A stretch of 64,000 nt of DNA, taken from NCBI GenBank assembly GCA_973895155.1, contig OZ316896.1, positions 21,948,001 to 22,012,000 on the forward strand, in the 5' to 3' direction. Source of the stretch: Marsupella aquatica (lineage: Eukaryota > Marchantiophyta). The notes under the pieces were generated by a model. It had not been told where the DNA came from, made no database searches, and was given only the letters and a program-made list of their open reading frames with translations. Shown here piece by piece: positions 57,185-64,000 of this stretch (the first letter of the stretch is position 1; each line of letters begins with the position of its first letter). Made by a program: the position numbers and the translations under genes.

Positions 57185-57902
57185 AGGTTGAGGGTTGTAG
57201 TAGAAGATTTCTCGTTGGATTTCCAATCTAATGGCATTTACCACTGGGCATCAATGATTGGAAATCCTCTCCAGTGAAAAGCTGTGATCATTTGGATGCC
57301 AATAGCGACCACTCCAAACTGAAGAGTTTGGAGCAGCAGCCATGCAACCGTAGGGCTACTTCCACAACGTTCGAGTGCCCCTGTCCTCTTGCTCTACTAA
57401 AATCACAGCCCAAGTTTCCTCCTCTTGCACAATAGAAGCTATCTCTCGCACCGGTCATTGGACTTGACAGGTCGTTTGCTAGCCGCTTTTAAAACCATTC
57501 GTAGAAGATTGTATTCACGAAGTGGTTCAGGGTCGTAGTAGAAGGACTATGTTTGGATTTTTGATCTGATGGCATTTTACCGGTCGAAGGCATTGATGAT
57601 TGGAGCTCTTCTCTTCAGTGAAAATCTGCGATCATTTGGATGCCAATAGCAACCGCTTCACACTGAACGGTTCGGAGCAGCGGCCAGACAACCGTAGGGC
57701 TACTTCCACAGAGTTCGAGTGCCTCTGTCCTCTTGCTCTACTAAAATCACAGCCCAAATTTTCTCTTGCAGACTAGAAGCTATGTTCTCTCGCACCCATC
57801 ATTGTGTCTTGCTGTACTTCATGCTCGCTCGCATTTTCAGCAATGGGTCACGGGAATTGACAGATAGTATGCTAGTCCCTTTCTAATTATTCGTAGAAGA
57901 TC
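57185..57902. repeat. About 338-bp tandem duplication
   Basis: Two units (from about 57185 and 57522) share GTAGTAGAAG, CATTTGGATGCCAATAGC, ACAACCGTAGGGCTACTTCC and GTCCTCTTGCTCTACTAAAA then TCACAGCCCAA, and end CATTCGTAGAAGAT or TATTCGTAGAAGAT. Divergence is moderate with several indels, and the frames are not conserved. Confidence 0.9.
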
Positions 57903-58311
57903 GCAGTTAGACGGTGTTAGGAATGGGCGCACGTGAGTCCCTGTCAATGTCATACTGTCGTGTCTTTCATCCCTTGTTCCAGATAGCTGTGTCTTTGTGC
58001 TTTCCTATTTCACCAATGTGCTTGCATTCTTTATACCACACCGACAGCCTCTGCGTCCAGAGCTCAGTGATCCACTTTGCTGACTTTGACGTTTGGTGTT
58101 AAGCTCTCAGATTTGTGTGCACGGCAGAAAAATTCGTGCAAGGTTGAGAGCTTTGTAGACATGTTGGTATTGGCTTGGTGCAACTATTCGGGTGCATCTA
58201 TCACTGGCATCTCCGTGATGTCCATTGCACGTGAGGTCGAGCAGTGAACATGGCAAGGAGATCGTTGCAATCCTTCGTGAGACTACGTATTCAGCAAGTC
58301 CAGGACGAATT

Positions 58312-58441
58312 GCTTTAGCAACTCATGAAATGATTTAACATCTACTCTTTGAGGACGATCTGTCTGGCTAGGAATCGTTTTAGCAACTCATGAAATGATT
58401 TAAAATCTACTCTTTGAGGACGATCTGTCTGGCTAGGAATC
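58312..58441. repeat. 65-bp tandem duplication
   Basis: TTTAGCAACTCATGAAATGA through GAGGACGATCTGTCTGGCTA then GGAATCG is present twice, at 58312 and 58377, with two differences. Very recent. Confidence 0.95.
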
Positions 58442-58874
58442 GTAGCTGGAGCCCGAAAGGCAGGGCAACATTCACATTAAGCAAGATGTTAAGTGTCTGC
58501 AATGTTTCTTTTATGGATCGGCCCCTTCCAAGTACCGCAACCTAGGTGTATTTCTTGTGAAAAGCCCAGCATTGTCTGCGGTCTGCAGACTGCTGCTTAA
58601 TTGTAAGTGCAATTGCTGTTTTGAACGAAAATATGGATGTCTAGCCCTATGCCTGTGTGTTTCTCTAGTGTTCATGTGGTAGTTGTGGTGATGCAATGAG
58701 TGTGTTGCTTGATTGTGGTTGTGACCATGTGATTTGGTGATGCCATCATTGGTGCTACTAACCTGTGTGTCACATAATTGTCAAGGTGAAACTCGAACCA
58801 ATAAAGTATGGGTGAACAACTAATTGTTGCTTGTTTGAGTATAATGTTCCAACTGCTTCCCCTTCTCCCTCGGG

Positions 58875-59014
58875 TAATTTTATATATGTGTGGTAAAAGA
58901 GGGGTTACATGGGTTCCTAGCTGGGGTTAGGGAAGTAACCCCGGTATTTTATATATGTGTGTGGTAAAAGAGGGGTTACACGGGTTCCTAGCTGGGGTTA
59001 GGGAAGTAACCCCA
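58875..59014. repeat. 70-bp tandem duplication
   Basis: TTTTATATATGTGTG, GGTAAAAGAGGGGTTACAYG, GGTTCCTAGCTGGGGTTAGG and GAAGTAACCCC occur twice, from 58875 and 58945. Recent. Confidence 0.95.
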
Positions 59015-59108
59015 GTGACGTAACAGGTATAGTTTAACATTGCTCTGGTTTTTTGTGTAGTTATGGTTACAGATTGTCATTTTGGTAGGGTGATTGTCAT
59101 GTAAACAT

Positions 59109-60379
59109 CATTAACTCCACTCTTTACAGTATTTAATTTCACACACTCTAATTATTGTCAGGTTATATTTGAGATAAGTGATATAATTAGGGTGTGTGAC
59201 ACTAATATGATATGACACTAATTATGCTCACATGTCAATTAGTGTCACACACTTCAGTTAAAATAACTTACTCTAATTATTGTGAGGTTATATTTGAGAT
59301 AAGGGACGGTAATTAGGGGGGTCTGTGACACTAATATGGTATGACATTAATTATGATCACATGTCAAATAGTGTCACACACACTTAAGTTAAACCAGTTA
59401 AACCAAATACACACACTTAAGTTAAACCAGTTAAACCAAATAGAAGGAGCAATAGTCAAAACTTGCCAATAAAAAAAATTAAAAATGTGCAGAATATTTT
59501 ACTACAGTTTACAAAATTTACTACTCAAACATTGAGACAGCTTCAAAAACTTATCTTCTTCCATATACTACTCAACATTGAACAACTTCATAAATTTACA
59601 ACTCCTTCTCACATAGCACAAATTACATTTTGGGGTACTCAAATCACATTTAGGAAACAAGTATCAATGTCAAAGCCAACTTGACCCCCTTCAAAATTCA
59701 CTCCATACTTTACTATGATATTTTGAAGCTTAGGTGTAAATTGATTTTCAGACTATACACCATTCACATTTAGAGACAGACAGTGATTATCATTGAATTT
59801 TGGGCACATGACATGTCATGTCTGTCAACATAGCTATTCAGCTCATCTACAAAGTCCCTTGCCAATGTCAAAAACCAATGTTTTCTTGAATTTATCAATT
59901 TCCCAGATGTACTCCGTGTCCCAGTCCCCACATTTTTTTGGGGTCTTCATTTATCATTTTTTTGAAGTGCAATGAGGATAAGCCAAAGGAGATGCAGATT
60001 AATTACCAGTGACATTTTGACATAATATTGATTCTCTCTCAGATTCTCTTTCCCTTGGTCTAGCAAATCCAACTATGATGGCCAATTCATTCCCGCCATG
60101 TTATCAATCTGTCAACCTCCTTTCACAAAGAAACTTTCTAAGAACATACACACAAAGAGATGTCACTGGTAGTCCGGATAACTTTGGAGTGGGTCCAGTT
60201 TAAGGTTACCACCAATAACATTATTACCTCTAATTATCAATATTTTTCAAAATTAGGGGTAACGGTAAGTAGTGTTGGCTGGAAATCAAGGGCTACACCT
60301 AATTAGTGTGTGTGATACTAATTGTTAGTGACACTAATTGTTCCGTGACACTAAATACTGTAAAGAGTGTAGGTCAATG
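59109..60379. mobile_element. Candidate non-autonomous DNA transposon, 1.27 kb, with TIRs
   Basis: ACTCTTTACAGTATTTA (59119-59135) is a perfect 17-bp inverted match to 60352-60368. The match extends outward with one indel to CATT at 59109 and AATG at 60379. Inside each end lie repeated TGTGACACTAAT or ATTAGTGTCACA motifs: two tandem units of about 130 bp at 59140-59395, and three motif copies at 60303-60352. No transposase frame is present. A trinucleotide CAT borders both ends outside the TIRs and may be a target duplication, but is short enough to be chance. The superfamily is not assigned. Confidence 0.65.
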
Positions 60380-60786
60380 CATTTGCAAAAGTGGTCTTGT
60401 TGAGGTGGGCACGAATAGTGGGTGAAGGTAGTCGGGATGTTGTGGGGTCTGTGAATGCTGTGTGATGACCATTTTTAATTCCTTTACCTCTTTCCGTCTC
60501 TCCCCTCTAACCTCTCTCCCCTCACCCTCCTTTTCCTCTTCGCCCCTTCTACCCCTTGGGGGAGTGAGGGGGAGGTGATCACCAGGACACATTAATTTGC
60601 ACCCACCCAGACCCCAAAATTGAAAGTCAACCTCACTCCCAAAGAGTAGGCCCATCCACTCCCCCCCCGCGGCCCCCTTCTCCTAAAACAAAAGAAAAGA
60701 AGAGTCTTTGTTCATATTCCCCCTGCAAACAAAAGAAAGGAAGTCTTGGTTTATATTCTGCCAAGTATTTATTCTCCTTGGTTGAA

Positions 60787-60957
60787 GTTCTTCAAAACAT
60801 AAACTAACAGTTCTCCCAAGACACAAATTAACATACTGTTATTAATTATAACTCTTTAACTTTGAACCAGAATTCTCCAAAACATAAACTAACAGTTCTC
60901 CAAGACATAAATTAACACTTTGTTATTAATTATAACTCTTTAATTTTTAACCAGAAT
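60787..60957. repeat. About 84-bp tandem duplication
   Basis: CAAAACATAAACTAACAGTT, CTCC(C)AAGACAYAAATTAACA and TGTTATTAATTATAACTCTT are present twice. Confidence 0.9.
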
Positions 60958-60971
60958 AACAAGCTTTGTCA

Positions 60972-61277
60972 GGTAGATGGCACAAAGTTATCTGGCCAGG
61001 GGGAGCAGTGAATTGGGGACCGGACAGGAAATTTATGGGGTGCCAGAAAAATGGGGGAATATGAACTTGAAATAGAATTAACTATAAAATGTGAAAGGTG
61101 TTAGAATATAAACCCAAAGTAGATGGCACAAAGGTGATCAGGCCAGAGTGGCAATGCATCAACCCAAGTAGATGGCACAAATATGATCAGGCCAGTTCGA
61201 GCAGTGCATCGGGACCGGGACAGGCAATTTATGGGGCCCAGAAAAATGGACAAATATTAACTTGAAATACATTTAAC
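60972..61277. repeat. Repeat with GTAGATGGCACAAA core
   Basis: GTAGATGGCACAAA occurs at about 60973, 61120 and 61169, followed by (G)ATC(A/T)GGCCAG. The longer block CGGGACAGG...TTTATGGGG...CCAGAAAAATGG...AACTTGAAATA is present at both ends of the interval. Confidence 0.75.
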
Positions 61278-62058
61278 TCCCTCCGTCCGATGTACCGCTT
61301 AGTTGTTACATAGCCCCTTCCCAAGAACAATGGACCCCTCCTTTGAACCAGTTGGAGACTACCCAATAGTGGTAAAAGAACTCTCCCAAAACTCTGACCC
61401 CTTTGTTTACAACCCTCACAGAAATTTCTTAAATTTTAACAGAAAATATAAAGGTTCTGGTTACGCTACAAATTATAGCGGTTCATGACAAAATTGACGT
61501 GGTTGCCTGGAATGTAGGTAATATGTTTCATCGCTGTAGGTCATATCTCTCATATTCTGATCCTGGGTAACCAAATACATTGTTCGAAAAGTTGGGTGAC
61601 ACCTTTTGTATATTGGCTTTTTGGATGAATTTCAAATGGCAAAAAGAAAAGCTGGGTGACCAAATATATTGTTCAAAAAGACAGTAGAGACTCAGAAATA
61701 CACGACTCATCTAATGCAATCCTGGAGACTCGAATTTGTCACTGAAGTAACAATACTTTCTCAATCTGTCCTCTTTAAAATCATCCTTCACGAATCTGCT
61801 TGGTGTTGACAAACAAGAAGAGAGCAATCTTTTTGACAACGGTTTTTAAAGAAAATGGGATTAACCCAGAGAAGCATGGCTGTGTGGTTGGTAGATCTTG
61901 AATTCAACTGTCATTGACTCTGGGTTCACAAATTTGCTCTTAAATCAAAGAAAAATTAAAAGATTAAAATTAAAACGGATTTGGAACGAAAAAACTGACT
62001 CGACCAGGGAATTGAATTTTGCAACATGCTCCATATACTCTAATCCTAAGCAAACCCA
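61278..62058. other. Intergenic, no gene recognised
   Basis: Short frames only. GGGTGACCAAATATATTGTTC-like text is repeated near 61566-61680. Confidence 0.4.
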
Positions 62059-62231
62059 GCTTGGAAATTGGATCAGACGGGAGGGAAAGAAAGTGGGTGT
62101 CGAGTCACAACACAGACTGCATTAAAGAACCTATCGGTCAATACCCCGCTTGGAAATTGGACGAGACAGAAGAGAAAGAAAGTGGGTGTCGAGCCACAAC
62201 AGAGACTGCATTAAGAACCTATCGGTCAACG
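62059..62231. repeat. 89-bp tandem duplication
   Basis: GCTTGGAAATTGGA, GAAAGAAAGTGGGTGTCGAG, CACAACA and AGACTGCATTAA then GAACCTATCGGTCAA occur twice, from 62059 and 62148. It lies just 3' of the Integrator-like gene. Confidence 0.9.
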
Positions 62232-62346
62232 GATTATTACAAAAAAACAATCCAAGTAATGACATGTAATCCCAGATTTCATTCAATTTTGGGCCCAGAC
62301 CCAGAGAAACTCAAAGGAAGCTCTACGTTTGGAAAAATAGCTGTTC

Positions 62347-63424
62347 TCAGAGGACACTTAACGCACTGTTCACCACTTCTACGATTAGGCGTCTGACAGA
62401 TGGCTCATTGGCATGAACGTTAATCTTTGATGAACTAATCTCTATCCTGGCCCTGCAAGGAGATTTGATTTCAATCGTTACTGACTTGCCATCAGTTGGC
62501 TCCATCGTTTCAGTGTCCTGCCCTGGTCCTTCGATGACGAGCAGATCATAGAGTCCGCGCTCTCTTAATCCTGTCAATAGGGAGTCAACATTCACTTTCC
62601 CCCATCGGATCTGGTACCTTGGCAAGCTATGGAAAGGTAGTCCCTTGTAGCAAGTTGCAGGAGAGGCGACGTCAAGGGACCAGTGCCCATCTCTAATCTG
62701 GAGATCGGCTTTGAGATGTGCTGCAGCTATCTTGCCAGTCTTTACTTGCTTCAATTGGATTTGAAGAGCAAGATCTGCTGACATTTCCACTTCTAGATTA
62801 TTATGGTTTGGGATTGAAGGAATCTTGATAGTCTTCCAGAGCTTGAAACAGAAGAGTCCAGATTTCAGATCTTCAGACGCTTCTCCTACAACTTTCGAAA
62901 TCTCGGGCACCTGTAGTAGTAGAATCACCAACATCAGCGTTATCATACGGAAAAATATTGTATGGACTAAGTTTCTGAGTTTTAAGTTCAGGTTGCAGGT
63001 AAGCCTGTATATGTGCCAAGGCCCGGTGTGACAGCACCCCTTTGACGCCGTCTGGACCTTCCAGATCCCTCGTCACAAGTTTGCACATGCTTTATTCTAT
63101 TGCTTTGACTAATATGACCTCAGCATCCTCCTTCACGCAAACGCCTGCGATTCAAGCTTTTGAAATAGATAAAACTCAATTTTGCTGCCGGATGTCCCAC
63201 TACAGTGTGACGGAGATGTGAAGGCAAAAATTCCACTGCACACTCGAGACGCCTACTCTTCGAAAAAAGCTAAAAGAGGCAGGAGAGCATTAATTCAAAG
63301 AGGGGCTCACCAATGTCACTTGTGGCTTCAGCTTTTGAGTGATCGACATAACATCTTGAGACCTGCACGGGACTTCAAACGTTCTGTGGGTGCTGTGCAC
63401 TGCTTTTGAACATTGAAACCATTT
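62347..63424 (-). CDS. Integrator complex subunit 9-like protein, C-terminal exons (gene continues beyond the window)
   Basis: The terminal exon (complement 62347..62910, 187 residues plus stop) opens after a TACTACAG acceptor. It contains VEMSADLALQIQLKQVKTGK and then IAAAHLKADLQIRDG. It continues with RWGKVNVDSLLTGLRERGLY and ends KINVHANEPSVRRLIVEVVN then SALSVL. The order - a sheet-rich segment with an AxLxxxDG pattern, then WG...LL..L...G..D, then an EI..SxI..A..RR helix - fits the C-terminal domain of Integrator subunit 9. That protein is an inactive CPSF73-like scaffold of the snRNA 3'-end processing complex in the nucleus. A second exon, complement 63311..63424 (38 codons, SQDVMSITQKLKPQVTL, donor GTGAGC), matches the region after the beta-CASP domain in character. 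The exon or exons between 62911 and 63310 could not be resolved; a frame at 62873-63088 contains GVLSHRALAHIQAYLQPEL and is a candidate. The N-terminal part lies beyond 64000. The family call is from memory of the fold. Confidence 0.55.
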
Positions 63425-64000
63425 CTATAGATAAACTACCACAAGATTCCACTCTACTGTTGACTAAATGAGGCAAAATACCCTTTGCTCTCTGTCAGAT
63501 TGGAACCGCTAAGATCATTGATAGAAAGTACCTGAGAGTTGTAGAAACTGGAAGATGAAGAACTTGGATGGTGAAGGGCATAAAAGGTGCTAGTAACAGC
63601 AGCTGATCAACATTTGGCTGCATCCACAATTAGGTATATCAGAAAGACAAATAAGGGATCAAGAATTGGGAGCGTTTGATGTGTTCTACCATGAATTTTA
63701 ACCCATTTTTCCACAAAGCGTTACAAAACTTAGCCTCAGCTCTTAATTGATTCAGTTGACCTACTTCAGTCAGGATAAGCAGACAACGCGGATTATTTCG
63801 CCAACGCCGTAGCAGGTGGACTGCTGACCCAACTCGTAAACTCCAGTGAGTTGCAAAGACGACACAAGGCTCCTGCCAACAATTCCTGCCCACAAAGAAT
63901 TCAAACATATATGCAAGGCTTACAACAAATGCCAAATTATTTACACGCCTTTCAGCTGCATTAACAAGACCTCACTTTCAGCTAAGAAAAGGGACAAACA
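63425..64000 (-). other. Probable introns and further exon of the Integrator-like gene
   Basis: GGATGGTGAAGGGCATAAA (near 63567) is shared with the copies at 26.47 and 45.53 kb. A piece near 63800-63890 (minus strand, LCNSLEFTSW in frame) may be an exon, since 26.95-27.06 kb has a similar LEFTNSLQQ. The window ends inside this gene. Confidence 0.35.

Larger units (their letters stand above)
54691..58311. other. Locus of successive duplications, gene content unclear
   Basis: Between the listed duplications are frames such as 56252-56440 (MDTWSDGNRFTGSSDARYHY and on to FGPPWL) and an exon-like piece near 56640-56698 ending at a GTAAGC donor. Typical acceptor text (TTTTGTCATGCAG) also occurs. 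A spliced transcript on the + strand is plausible, but no coherent protein could be assembled. Confidence 0.3.

Noticed and set aside
61276-61300. CTCCCTCCGTCCGATGT resembling a Stowaway-type MITE terminus
   Set aside because: No matching inverted end or TA duplication could be found within a few kilobases, so a single resemblance is not enough.
1-64000. CRISPR arrays, bacterial operons, riboswitches, rRNA genes
   Set aside because: The window is plant nuclear DNA; the tandem repeats lack the regular short-repeat/unique-spacer pattern, and no rRNA segments were recognised.

Overview
The window looks like nuclear DNA of a land plant with a large, repeat-rich genome. The genes are spliced with GT-AG introns, and several are families found only or mainly in plants: a CASP-like membrane protein, the small serine-rich family with a TCLCAPT..GSFRC core, and a CYP85-clan cytochrome P450. 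A tRNA-Asp gene carries the plant-type CAA motif just upstream. Intergenic DNA is dominated by minisatellites, decayed dispersed repeats and one long LINE-like open frame with a restriction-like endonuclease. The introns are longer than those of very compact plant genomes. A non-seed plant (lycophyte or fern) is my best guess, but this is inference and the species cannot be fixed from the sequence.

Layout. 0-10 kb: a serine-rich protein gene (992-1975, +), then tandem repeats and repeat-derived DNA. 10.2-13.1 kb: a complete five-exon metallo-beta-lactamase-fold protein gene (-). 13.1-20.4 kb: an orphan zinc-finger-like frame, a 125-bp minisatellite, dispersed repeats, tRNA-Asp (18277-18348, -) and a GA microsatellite. 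20.4-21.9 kb: a three-exon CASP-like gene (-). 24-26.5 kb and 38.5-39.6 kb: two decayed copies of a segment whose less decayed relative sits at 62.3-63.6 kb and resembles the C-terminal half of Integrator subunit 9. 33.0-37.8 kb: an apparently intact nine-exon P450 gene (+). 40.0-43.3 kb (with a repeat array up to about 44.3 kb): a non-LTR retrotransposon with an R2-type endonuclease end (-). 47.0-50.4 kb: a four-exon gene of unknown function (+). 53.9-58.5 kb: a locus built from successive tandem duplications, holding a small repeat-containing frame. 59.1-60.4 kb: a probable non-autonomous DNA transposon with terminal inverted repeats. 62.3 kb to the window end: the Integrator-like gene (-), continuing beyond the window.

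The genes do not form a pathway; they are independent eukaryotic transcription units separated by mobile and repetitive DNA. The exon models were built by hand from reading-frame continuity, splice-site sequence and phase. The metallo-beta-lactamase-fold, CASP-like, P450 and unknown-function models each join into one uninterrupted frame, which is strong internal support. The most interesting points are the RLE-type retrotransposon with an SDD catalytic triplet and a single amber interruption, the triplicated Integrator-like segment, the unidentified four-exon protein, and the two inverted-repeat elements.
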